Shown here: positions 8,094 to 15,746 of the stretch, in pieces
How the letters are laid out: each line of letters opens with the position of its first letter
Position numbering within the stretch: position 1 is the stretch's first letter
DNA from: JAPPHA01 sp964291635
GTDB lineage: Bacteria; Pseudomonadota; Alphaproteobacteria; Rhodobacterales; Rhodobacteraceae
Length of the DNA: 64,000 bases
Assembly (NCBI GenBank): GCA_964291635.2
Contig: OZ219891.1
Coordinates: 1-64,000 of the forward strand
Direction of reading: 5' to 3'
Position numbers and translations under genes: made by a program
Notes under the pieces: generated by a model
The model's database searches: none
What the model was told of the DNA's origin: nothing
What the model saw: the letters and a program-made list of their open reading frames with translations, nothing else

Positions 8094-8672
8094 ATGGAAA
8101 CCATAAAGATCGGATATGCGTGCTGCTCGACCCTCAGCCAGGACCTGGAGGCGCAGCGGAAAGCCCTCCGTGAGCTCGGCGTTCACGAAAACCGCATCTA
8201 CACGGACCATGGGTTGACCGGCACGAACCGGGAGCGTCCCGGTCTTGACCAGGCTCTCGCCGCCCTTCGCGAGGGTGATATGCTGGTCGTCTCAAAGCTG
8301 GATCGTCTGGCCCGTTCCGTTCCGGATGCGCGCGCCATTGCCGATGAGATGCGGAAGAGAGACGTGAAACTCGCGCTCGGCGCGGCAGTCCATGATCCCA
8401 CCGACCCGAAGGGGAAGATGTTCTTCAACATCGTTGCCACCTTCGCCGAGTTCGAAGCGGACCCCATCAGGATGCGCACCCGCGAGGGCATGGCGATCGC
8501 GAAGGCAAAGGGAAAATTGCGGGGGAAACGGCCAAAACTTTCTGAAAAACAACAGAAAGAGTTCTGGCGAATGCACGATACCGGGGAATACTCGATCAGC
8601 GATCTTGCAGAGGTCTTCTCTGTATCAAGACCAACCGTCTATCGAACGTTGAACAGGCGGAAAATCGCTTGA
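8094..8672 (+). CDS. tnpR: Tn3-family resolvase (serine recombinase)
   Basis: The product has 192 residues, a normal TnpR length. Residues 1-125 form the resolvase catalytic domain (IGYACCSTLSQDLEAQ, KLDRLARSVPDA, FFNIVATFAEFEAD); residues ~140-190 form the Hin-like helix-turn-helix (ISDLAEVFSVSRPTVYRTL). The catalytic Ser is kept in CCST, but the family YxRVST motif has Cys instead of the active-site Arg and Cys instead of Val. The DRLARS arginines are kept. The stop codon lies inside the right terminal repeat, so the gene is truly part of the transposon. Confidence 0.9.
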   Translation: METIKIGYACCSTLSQDLEAQRKALRELGVHENRIYTDHGLTGTNRERPGLDQALAALREGDMLVVSKLDRLARSVPDARAIADEMRKRDVKLALGAAVHDPTDPKGKMFFNIVATFAEFEADPIRMRTREGMAIAKAKGKLRGKRPKLSEKQQKEFWRMHDTGEYSISDLAEVFSVSRPTVYRTLNRRKIA

Positions 8673-8704
8673 CGTACGATCCTGCCCCCTACCGGAATCG
8701 ACCC
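8668..8704 (-). repeat. Tn3-family right terminal inverted repeat, unit 1
   Basis: Read on the minus strand it starts GGGTCGATTCCGGTA and ends ATCGTACGTCAAG, closely matching the left end at 2572-2609 apart from about 2 bp of length difference and a few substitutions. The tnpR stop codon overlaps it. Confidence 0.75.
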
Positions 8705-8868
8705 GTTGTTCGAATGAAGTGATAGAGGGTTTGCCTGGAGACACCTGTGATCCTGTCTACACGAAATGTGTTGGTACCCTGTCTTCGACGAAGTCCATGC
8801 ATCCGCATTCGCCTGCGATCATCAACCATGAAGACCTTGGGTTTGCGGGGCGCCTGCCCGTAAAGCCG
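8689..8868 (-). pseudogene. serine recombinase C-terminal helix-turn-helix remnant
   Basis: A short minus-strand frame contains GQAPRKPKVFMVDD and later VDRITGVSRQTLYHFI, which fits the C-terminal DNA-binding domain of a resolvase/invertase (GR.GRPRK ... I.GVSR.TLY). The catalytic domain is absent, and the fragment runs into the right end of the Tn3 unit. The rest of the ~230 bp between 8705 and 8929 shows no gene. Confidence 0.4.
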
Positions 8869-8929
8869 CTATCTACATGAGGCTGCGATAACGCTCCAGC
8901 GCCACCTGCCCATTACCCACAAACGTCAT

Positions 8930-11300
8930 CTGACTAGCTTATGAACTGCCTCAGCTCGCTCGTCGCACCGACGTCGATGCTGTGCCCGATCATCCACGCC
9001 GAGAACGACAGTGCTGCCTGGCCGTTCCAGGTGACCTCCGCCCCGGGCGGTCCGTCGTTCCTGCGGTTCAGGTATCCCCCCATGGTCGCCACCAGGCGGA
9101 ACGCCTGTCCGAGGTCCTCGGGCGGCGGCAGCTTCCGCACGCTCGAGAAGTCCGTGAGCAGCGCCAGTTCGATGTCGGTGAATGCGGTTGTCGCCGGCAG
9201 TTCCGGTTCCGTCCGCGCCAGATGCGTGAGCGCCGCGATGCGCCAGGCGATCACCGCGTTGATCGCCACCGCCCGTTCGATGCGCGCGCCTGTGCGGTGG
9301 GCGATCGTCTCAACCTTGCACCCCGACTTCAGGATCCGGTGCCAGTCCTCGATCCGCCACCTCAGGCCGTAGAGCCGGACCACCTCGCGGGCCTGGTGCA
9401 GCCCGGTGACCGGCAGCGTCGTGAGCAGCGTCCAGTCAATCGGGTCGGAGCCGTCGTCGGGGGGATCCACTTCCCCGACATGGACCACGTTCAGCGACAG
9501 CGGTTCCGGGCCGAAACGCGCCGTCTCCTTCGCCGGCGGCGGCACCGCCACCTCCAGCCAGCGCAGGCTCACCCGGGCCTTGCGCCGGGCCCGCCCGGCA
9601 AAGGCCTTCTGGCCCCGCGCCGAATTGCGCGCCGACAGCCGCTCCACCGTCAGGGTGAACCGTCCGCCCTCCGGGGCCGCGCGCATCCGTTCGAACAGCT
9701 TCGCCTTGCCGCGCCCGAGGCTGCGGTCGTGTTTCGCCCGCACCAGCAGCGACAGGCGGCGGCAGCCCGCCCCACGGTGCTCGGAGAACACGTCGAACAT
9801 GTCCCCTTCGCGGTCCATCACCGCGACCGCCTTCACCCGGTCGAGTTCCTGCACCGCACCGACACTGTGACGCAGCCCGCGCAGCCACCGGCCGGTCGTG
9901 CGCTCCTCCACCGGACGACCCTCTTCCGGGGCGCCATCCGGCGCGTCGAACTCGAGATTGACCACCCCCAGGGGAACCCCGTCGCCGCTCACCGCGAAGG
10001 TCGTGTGCAGGTGCAGGCCCAGCGTCCCCGAAGACCCCTTGTTGCGGCTGATCGTCCCGAGACCCTCGCAGCCGTGGTGGGTCGCGAAGTTCAGGTCCGT
10101 CCCGTCCTGGACCAGGAGCGACAGCGCCTGGCCCTGCATCCGCCGCAGCGTCCGCTCGCGATGCCCCGCAACGATGGTGGCCGCAGAGACCGCGTCGTAG
10201 TCCAGGTGATCGATCATCCTGTAGTACCCCTTCACCGTCGCCTCGCAGCCGGCCGCCGCCGCGAAGAACGTCTTCGTCGGCGCCCGGGCCTGGATCTCCG
10301 CGCTCCGCACAAGGCGCTGCGTCAGACGGGCGTCGCCAAGCGCCGCCGCACCGAATTCGTTCCGTGCCCAGGTCGCGCTGTCAAGACCGTCACCGGGCGC
10401 CAGGATGCGCCGCGCGCCCAGGCGGTCGTGCCAGTCCGGCGCCAGCGGCAGGACAAGGACGCGTTTCGCAGGTTCCGCAACTCCGTCACGAAGCCGGCGG
10501 CCGGAAGTGTGGCCGACACAGCGCCAGCCCGCCGCCAGGAAACAGCTCCCCCGGTACTCCGGCGCGACAAAGGTCTCGGCCAGGACCGGAGCGATGCCAT
10601 AGACCGCCGCGAAGTCCGCGACAACCCGCCGGACCGCCAGGGCGAGAACCTTCGATGCCAGGTACCTGACCGGGGCCGAGGGTCGGATCAGAAACCGCAC
10701 CAGGCCGATCACCCGCTCAAGATGACGCTCGCGGGTGGCGTCATCCCAGCCGAGCCAGTCATCCCGTGCCGCAAGAACCCGCGTCGCAGGGGCAAACAGC
10801 AGGCCGCCGAGCCAGCCATGGGACGAGCCCACCAGGTAGCGAAGCTGGCGACCCACGTGAAGCCGGGCGCTGCGGGGATGTTCGCTTGCCATCAGCTCGT
10901 TGAAATCCAGCCGAAGGTCCGCACTGCCGACACGGACAAGCTCAAGACCCGCGATCGCGCCTGCAAAACCCGGAAGACCCACAGGTTCCGGAACCCCGCC
11001 CTCCAGACGGGCAACCCTGCCGCGACCGCCGCCGCGCCGCGGGGCAGGAAGTTCAATCTTCCCGTCCCGTTCAAGACGGCGAAGGGTGGCGAGGCAACCG
11101 GTGACCTGCGGCTTGCCGGAGCGGTCGACAAATCCGAACGCGCCGCAAACCCTGCGACCAATCTCGGCACGCGAGGCATCGCCGGAGGCGGCCAGGATCG
11201 CCGACAGCCGTTTCAGGCCTTCCGGCGAAGACAGGGCCCGAGGTATGGAAACATGACCATCCATACCCTCCCGTTAGCACAACGGAATTAGCAAGTCGAG
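8930..11300. mobile_element. IS4-family (Tn5-like) insertion sequence with DruA-fused transposase
   Basis: The element is about 2.37 kb. Short imperfect inverted ends are seen: TGACTAGCTTAT at the left and CGACTTGCTAAT as the complement of the right. It contains one complete transposase gene. No exact target duplication could be identified, and the right end cuts the decayed head-nuclease-nitrilase gene. Confidence 0.65.
8934..11264 (-). CDS. IS4-family transposase with N-terminal DruA-like (DUF4338) domain
   Basis: The product has 776 residues, far longer than a ~450-residue IS4 enzyme. Residues ~1-100 contain a winged-helix-like region, residues ~105-290 match DUF4338, the domain of Druantia DruA (LVRVGSADLRLDFNELM, RQLRYLVGSSHGWLGGLLF, VRYLASKVLALAVRRV, APVLAETFVAPEYRGSCF). 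Residues ~300-740 form a Tn5-type DDE transposase: Asp in LLVQDGTDLNF, Asp in AVMDREGD, and the Y..R..E block LYGLRWRIEDWHRILKSG. No frameshift is seen. A second, broken copy of the same family lies at 18990-23294. Confidence 0.9.
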   Translation of the reverse strand: MDGHVSIPRALSSPEGLKRLSAILAASGDASRAEIGRRVCGAFGFVDRSGKPQVTGCLATLRRLERDGKIELPAPRRGGGRGRVARLEGGVPEPVGLPGFAGAIAGLELVRVGSADLRLDFNELMASEHPRSARLHVGRQLRYLVGSSHGWLGGLLFAPATRVLAARDDWLGWDDATRERHLERVIGLVRFLIRPSAPVRYLASKVLALAVRRVVADFAAVYGIAPVLAETFVAPEYRGSCFLAAGWRCVGHTSGRRLRDGVAEPAKRVLVLPLAPDWHDRLGARRILAPGDGLDSATWARNEFGAAALGDARLTQRLVRSAEIQARAPTKTFFAAAAGCEATVKGYYRMIDHLDYDAVSAATIVAGHRERTLRRMQGQALSLLVQDGTDLNFATHHGCEGLGTISRNKGSSGTLGLHLHTTFAVSGDGVPLGVVNLEFDAPDGAPEEGRPVEERTTGRWLRGLRHSVGAVQELDRVKAVAVMDREGDMFDVFSEHRGAGCRRLSLLVRAKHDRSLGRGKAKLFERMRAAPEGGRFTLTVERLSARNSARGQKAFAGRARRKARVSLRWLEVAVPPPAKETARFGPEPLSLNVVHVGEVDPPDDGSDPIDWTLLTTLPVTGLHQAREVVRLYGLRWRIEDWHRILKSGCKVETIAHRTGARIERAVAINAVIAWRIAALTHLARTEPELPATTAFTDIELALLTDFSSVRKLPPPEDLGQAFRLVATMGGYLNRRNDGPPGAEVTWNGQAALSFSAWMIGHSIDVGATSELRQFIS

Positions 11301-13584
11301 CGTGAAATGTGTCCCATGGGCAGAGCGCCACTCCGCGCACATCTCGCGGAAGATTGTCCGAAACAAACTTGAACGCGCTGTTCAGGCCCCAGGCGTTACC
11401 GACATCGACGATCCATTTTCCCGACGCTTCCATTTTGCGCCGAGCGGGGATCTTGTTCTTGTTGGACAACTCCACCAATTCATGAATCCCGTCCTCGTCC
11501 GAAATCACCACCGGCGCGCAGCATTCGATCGATCGGCCCATCATGAGAGAGGCCAGACGGCACGAGTCGGTCGGAAGCCGCTCCCAATGGTTCCAGATGA
11601 TGGGAGCACAGCCTATCCGCTTTGCCTGATCGATAACCTGAAAGCAGTCGGCAGCATCCAGGATCCGCCCTCCCCGCACCACGCCGACGAATACTGGACC
11701 GAATACGGTTTCAACACGATCGGAAGTAGGGACGAACTTCCACCGGGAGCGGCCGCGGACGGACAGATGGCGGCGTCTCAATGCGACACGGACGGGTTTC
11801 CGGGGTGGCCCATAGCGAGGCTGCTGCGGTTTCGTGGCGGGAGGAAACATCGACCATTCAAGCGGTGCGCCTGCCTCGTCCATGTCGAGGTCGACGATGT
11901 AGATGTTCCCAGCCTCTACACACTGGGACAGGGACCGTGTGTTTCCTGAACCCGCTCTTCTCGCCGAAAGTTCGTTGCCCTGCGGAGAGAACGCGAATGG
12001 ATGGGTTCGACTTTTCTTGTTCACGTTCCTGTGGAGCGTGCAAAGAGCGAAGAAGCGGTTCTCCACGGCTCGTAAACGCAGAATCGAAGGCCACTTGATG
12101 TCGACCAAGTTGTCGAAGCTCGGATTGACCCAAAGCTGTGCTCCACACCGGGCGAAATGGCGGGGGAGCAGGCCCAGATAGTGATCATGGCAGATCGTTG
12201 CCCCAACGCGCGTGCCGCCCAGTTCCATGGTGGGGAGCGCCTTGTTCGGTTGCCAATCGGGGCTCTCGAAGGCAACGCCCTTTGCCGTGGAGTGTTTTAC
12301 GTAGATCCGGGATGGACCGGACCCATCGGGATCGAAACGGAGCAGCACCTGCGATATGCGGCCGCGGCTGGCTAGGGTTCCGTCGACCGCACCCACCAAC
12401 AGGGCAGCTTCCAGTTGAAACGCAAGCTATCTCAGTGCGCCGATACGTTTGTCGTCATCCGCACGTATGTATCATTTAGGAAAAAGCACGATGTCCACCG
12501 GCTCCCTGGCGAATTGCGAAGCCGCGGGCAGTTTGGGTTTCTGAGCTCCTGGGCCATCCGGCGGAATGCCATTCGACGTGCCTTTGTCCACCTTGGGAAA
12601 TACCATTGCCACTCGCTGGGTCGATTGCGTCCGCCCGGCCCTGGAACGTGCTCGCGTCCTTGTGCGGATGAAATCAGGTTTCCCGTGGCCAATCAACTCG
12701 GAGAACATCTCCAGATGATCGCTGTTGTCCGGGTCCATAGAGCACCACGCCCAGTCACGAGCGTAGAGCCGCACCGTCGGTTGCAGGCCCTCAATTGACG
12801 GAACGAGATCCCGCAGCGTGTCGTACCACGCCCGTTGTTCGTCTCGATATTCCGGATCGTTGTCCTTTGCATCATGATCCTCGCATAGAGCAATCCATCG
12901 CTCTGCCGAGAAACCCAACGGTTGTTCCGCCGGATACGCCGAGAGCGCAAGTTTCCGCGGACCCGTGAAGTGCTGGCTTTCGTCGAACTCGACGATGAAC
13001 CCGGGGTCGGAAACCCAGAAGTCGCAGGGGGCCAGGAAATCGGCTTTAACAGAGTCGTCGACGCCGAATTCCCGATACGCCTTCAGCGCGGCGGCGACGT
13101 TGCGCAATGTTGGTTCGATTTCGGTTCCTCGGTATGCGGCGAGGCCAGTTTGCCAGCGAAATTTTTGGCTGACCGAGCAGGTTCCGTAGAGGCGCTCCAG
13201 CAGCTCGCGCACCCGGGTCTTGCAAGCTTGGCATCGCTCGGAATGGCGTCCGGATGGGCTCGCGCGTCGCTTCCGTTCCGATGGAGCGTTCGCGTGAGTG
13301 GGGCGGTGATCATGACGCGCGCCGCCACAGTTGCACTTGACGACATCGAAGTCACGGCGCTCGAGGAACTTATTGGACTCCTTTCCCCCGGAGAACCGAT
13401 CCGAACTCAGGAATTCGCCTGTGGCGACCCGGTGGGCAAGCGCGATCGTGTATTTCGGTGGAAAGTGTTTGCCGTCCGCCACGAGGCAGTAGTCTCGACC
13501 CCTCCGGCACGATGGAACCCCCTCCCGGAGAATGTAGCTCAAGGCTGTATCGATGTTTTTCTTCGTAATGAGTTCCGGGATCAT
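11301..13584 (-). pseudogene. McrA-like head domain / nuclease / nitrilase fusion, decayed
   Basis: One continuous minus-strand frame starts at ATG 13584, preceded by GGAGAG. Residues ~1-85 resemble the ScoMcrA-type N-terminal head domain (YILREGVPSCRRGRDYCLV, GKHFPPKYTIALA, FSGGKESNKFL). Residues ~118-300 contain CQACK, then CDFWVSDPGFIVEFDESQHF, a nuclease-like core. From ~363 on, VDIVLFP, YVKHSTAKG and GATICHDHYLG form a carbon-nitrogen hydrolase (nitrilase) domain. TGA at 12472-12474 and TAG at 12427-12429 interrupt the frame, the catalytic Glu of the FPE motif reads Lys, and an IS4 element removes the 3' end at 11301. It was probably a defence protein; function is inferred. Confidence 0.7.
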
Positions 13585-13625
13585 CGGCCTCTCTCCGTTT
13601 GCAAGCCTGAATTTCAACCGTAGCC

Positions 13626-13662
13626 GGGCTCACGTGTAGTTTGTTCGTAGAACCACGTTAAG
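13626..13662 (+). repeat. Tn3-like left terminal inverted repeat, unit 2
   Basis: The 37-bp end starts GGGCTCACGTGTAG and finishes CCACGTTAAG, like Tn3 ends. It matches the complement of 25147-25184. It lies 42 bp upstream of the start of the decayed nuclease-nitrilase gene. Confidence 0.7.
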
Positions 13663-14020
13663 GAGGAACATCGTGCAAACACCCGACTTTTTGGCAACTT
13701 TTGCGGTTGACCACCGTGCCGTCGTTTCGGGTCCGGAGCGTAAACCGGCTCGATCCGGCCTGAAACCGGCCATCAGATGTGTCCTGCAGGCCTCTCTCGT
13801 GCTGTTGAGCGTAACTGAACCCGGTGTTTCATGCTGATTGCGGCTCTGGGCGGCGTTTTTTGACGGAAAAGCACCTGGAAACCGGGTTTTCTTCCGCGCC
13901 CGGCCGGCAGCCCGGCCATGGCACCGATGATGATCGCGGTTGCGGCGGCAACGGTTCCCGCCAGCCAGCGGGTGTTTCCCGTTCCTCTCGGCCCCGAAAC
14001 CCAGAGCGTGAAAATCTATT
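13663..14020. other. gene-poor stretch inside the transposon left arm
   Basis: No convincing gene was found. One minus-strand frame has a hydrophobic run (RWLAGTVAAATAIIIGAMAG near 13920-13985) that could come from a lost membrane protein, but no start, family or ribosome site supports it. Confidence 0.3.
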
Positions 14021-14036
14021 ACCCAAACGCTTGGGT
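14021..14036. promoter_or_regulatory. operator-like palindrome upstream of DUF4160/DUF2442 module
   Basis: ACCCAAACGCTTGGGT is an inverted repeat with 6-bp arms and a 4-nt centre, ending 18 bp before the DUF4160 start codon. Toxin-antitoxin operons are commonly autoregulated through such sites, so it is a likely antitoxin-binding operator. Confidence 0.5.
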
Positions 14037-14054
14037 TTATGCTAGGCTTGTCCC

Positions 14055-14302
14055 ATGCCGACCGTCTTGCGTCTCGACGGGCTTCGGGTTGCAATCTACC
14101 CGAATGATCATCGACCCGCCCATGTCCATGTGATCGGGCAGGATGCGAGGCTGTCTTCTTCCTGAAATGCCCGTCCGGGCCAGTGGAACTGCGGGAAGTC
14201 CACGGCTTCAACCGGCAGGAGGTGGGACGCATCGAGAACAGCCTGGCCGCGCACCAGTCAGGCCTGTGCCAGAAATGGAGTGAGATTCATGGCCGTCACT
14301 GA
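14055..14302 (+). pseudogene. DUF4160 protein (putative toxin), frameshifted
   Basis: The gene starts MPTVLRLDGLRVAIYPNDH and HVHVIGQDA, the DUF4160 N-terminal signature. One base is missing near 14146, after which the correct frame gives AVFFLKCPSGPVELREVHGF, then QEVGRIENSLAAHQ and a stop at 14302. The uncorrected frame stops early, after about 36 codons. It overlaps the DUF2442 gene by 14 bp. DUF4160-DUF2442 pairs behave like toxin-antitoxin modules by context; the biochemical activity is unknown. Confidence 0.7.
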
Positions 14303-14732
14303 ACAAGAGTTCGCACGGGCCGAGGCGGCCGGCGCCGCCTTGCGCCAGAAGGTCTTCGCCACTGCGGCCCACTATGACCGGGAAGCCTCCCGCCTGCTCG
14401 TCAGCCTGAACAATGGCGTCGAGTTGGCCGTGCCCGGACACCTGCTCGAAGGTCTGGCGGGAGCCGATCCCGACGCGCTCTCCGAAATCGAGCTTTCCCC
14501 TTCCGGCCTCGGCCTCCACTGGCCGGCCCTTGATGCCGACATCTACGTGCCTGCACTGCTTGTCGGCGTGTTCGGCTCCCGATCGTGGATGGCATCCGTA
14601 CTCGGCACGAAAGGCGGCAGGGCGCGCACCCCGGAAAAGGCCGCCGCCGCGCGCGCCAATGGACGGAAGGGTGGGCGTATAGCGCGCCCATCCAGAGTTC
14701 GTGCAACCAGGCCGAAAGCCCGGAAACTCTAG
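14289..14732 (+). CDS. DUF2442 domain protein (putative antitoxin)
   Basis: The product has 147 residues from ATG 14289. The DUF2442 core runs over residues ~15-90 (EASRLLVSLNNGVELAVP, LSEIELSPSGLGLHWPALDADIYVPALL). The C-terminal ~45 residues are basic and low complexity (KAAAARANGRKGGR...), similar to a DNA-binding tail. The start overlaps the DUF4160 frame, so the genes are translationally coupled. Because the DUF4160 partner is frameshifted, this antitoxin is an orphan. Confidence 0.8.
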   Translation: MAVTEQEFARAEAAGAALRQKVFATAAHYDREASRLLVSLNNGVELAVPGHLLEGLAGADPDALSEIELSPSGLGLHWPALDADIYVPALLVGVFGSRSWMASVLGTKGGRARTPEKAAAARANGRKGGRIARPSRVRATRPKARKL

Positions 14733-15095
14733 GAAACACAGGGCGGAAGCACTATCGCTGCGGGCCAGTTCACGGGGCAGGGGCCAGCTTCATTCACACT
14801 CCTGGAATTGGCCGGCCGGGGCGGTTCAAGAAAGAGTTGCAAGAGGCCCAAATCCGCTCGGAGCAATGACCGTGCAAAACCGGTTTGTGTGCGGCCAGCC
14901 TGCACTCGGGTTGTACCGGAAACGGTGGTTTTCCCTAGTCGGCAGAGTGGAAAACTGGCAGCGCGCCAACCCCGCCGCCAAGGTGGATTCCGACCACCAA
15001 ACGGGCGAAATCGCGGCTCGGTTTGTTTTCCGTAATACTTAAGGCAAATCCAAAGGCAGCTACATCGAGCACATCTCCGGCGAAATCGCGGACAT
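14733..15095. other. gap without recognisable gene
   Basis: Short open frames exist on both strands, but none has a recognisable family, a credible ribosome site or coupling to a neighbour. It separates two toxin-antitoxin modules. Confidence 0.4.
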
Positions 15096-15413
15096 TCAGA
15101 TCGCGACCTCGACACACTCACCCGGCGCGATCCGTTCGAGGGTGGCCACGATCCGGTCGACGCGTGCTTCGATACGCGGCCAGGACGTGGACATCAGGAC
15201 CAGCACCGACAACCGCCGTGCGGCGAGATTCTGCTGGTGATGGAGGCTCTGGTCCGTCGTGACCAGCAACTCGAAGCCTTCCGCCTCGGCGCAATCGAGC
15301 AGCGCGCTGTTGCGAAGGTCCGACCATCCCCGCTCGTAAGCGGTCTCGACGCGATGAGCCGGCAGGTGCCTGCGCAGCGGAACCGGCGTGCCCTGGTCGA
15401 ACAACACTCTCAT
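15096..15413 (-). CDS. DUF5615 family PIN-like toxin
   Basis: The product has 105 residues, normal for DUF5615. MRVLFDQGTPVPLRRHL gives the first acidic residue, GFELLVTTDQSLHHQQNL the second acidic region; both fit the PIN-like nuclease fold of this family. The start ATGA overlaps the stop of the DUF433 gene, so the two are cotranslated. DUF433-DUF5615 pairs are predicted toxin-antitoxin modules, the DUF5615 protein being the probable RNase. Confidence 0.85.
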   Translation of the reverse strand: MRVLFDQGTPVPLRRHLPAHRVETAYERGWSDLRNSALLDCAEAEGFELLVTTDQSLHHQQNLAARRLSVLVLMSTSWPRIEARVDRIVATLERIAPGECVEVAI

Positions 15414-15637
15414 GAAACCGCGACGTCTCGCAAGCGCCGCGTCTCATGATCTAGCACGCTCTCGACCTGCCAGCGCTCGACCCCGGGAAACCAGTCGAGA
15501 AACTGCTCGACCGTCGCGCCGTCTCGGAGGTTTTCGAACAGCGAGGAGACCGGCACGCGGGTTCCACGAAACAGCCACGCGCCGCTCACCTTGTCGGAGT
15601 TTCGTTCGACTGCGGAACACTGACTCCACGCGACCAT
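15410..15637 (-). CDS. DUF433 domain antitoxin
   Basis: The product has 75 residues from ATG 15637. The DUF433 core is clear: SGAWLFRGTRVPVSSLFENL, then GATVEQFLDWFPGVERWQVE and SVLDHE, a helical DNA-binding fold. It precedes and overlaps the DUF5615 gene by 4 bp. The ISKra4 element begins about 110 bp upstream, so part of the original promoter region may have been replaced. Confidence 0.85.
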   Translation of the reverse strand: MVAWSQCSAVERNSDKVSGAWLFRGTRVPVSSLFENLRDGATVEQFLDWFPGVERWQVESVLDHETRRLRDVAVS

Positions 15638-15746
15638 CGTTCTTCCTCGCCTTTCTTCCCGGCTCCTTCGTGCGACAGGATTGTGCCGAAACGTTCGACA
15701 CTTGGGTGATATACCCCAAAACTCAGATTGCAACCCGAAGCTATTA

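Larger units (their letters stand above)
2572..8704. mobile_element. Tn3-family transposon (decayed), unit 1
   Basis: The ends are related inverted repeats of 36-38 bp (2572-2609 and the complement of 8668-8704). Both start near GGTCGATTCCGGTA and end near ATCGTACGT. A C-terminal tnpA remnant reads toward the left end and a complete tnpR-like resolvase gene reads into the right end, the usual divergent tnpA/tnpR arrangement. Cargo between them is a Uma2 nuclease gene, a broken integrase and an AbiE-like toxin-antitoxin pair. An ISAzo13-type element lies at the inner edge of the left repeat. No clear 5-bp target duplication is seen, and tnpA is mostly lost, so the unit is probably immobile without a helper. 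Confidence 0.75.

Noticed and set aside
8921..8929. Target duplication of the IS4 element at 8930-11300
   Set aside because: The left flank (AACGTCAT) and right flank (CGTGAAAT) are only loosely alike; no exact repeat of 9-12 bp was found.
8982..11291. A 769-codon open frame on the plus strand opposite the IS4 transposase
   Set aside because: It is an Arg/Gln/Pro-rich antisense shadow of the transposase with no family similarity; the minus-strand protein has clear domains.
12472..12474. TGA read as selenocysteine or stop-codon readthrough in the nitrilase-fusion gene
   Set aside because: A second stop (TAG) follows 15 codons later, the adjacent catalytic Glu is Lys, and the 3' end is cut by an IS, so decay explains all of it.
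13624..13628. 5-bp target duplication for Tn3 unit 2
   Set aside because: The five bases outside the left end (GTAGC/TAGCC) do not match those outside the right end (GGATA), so no duplication can be claimed.
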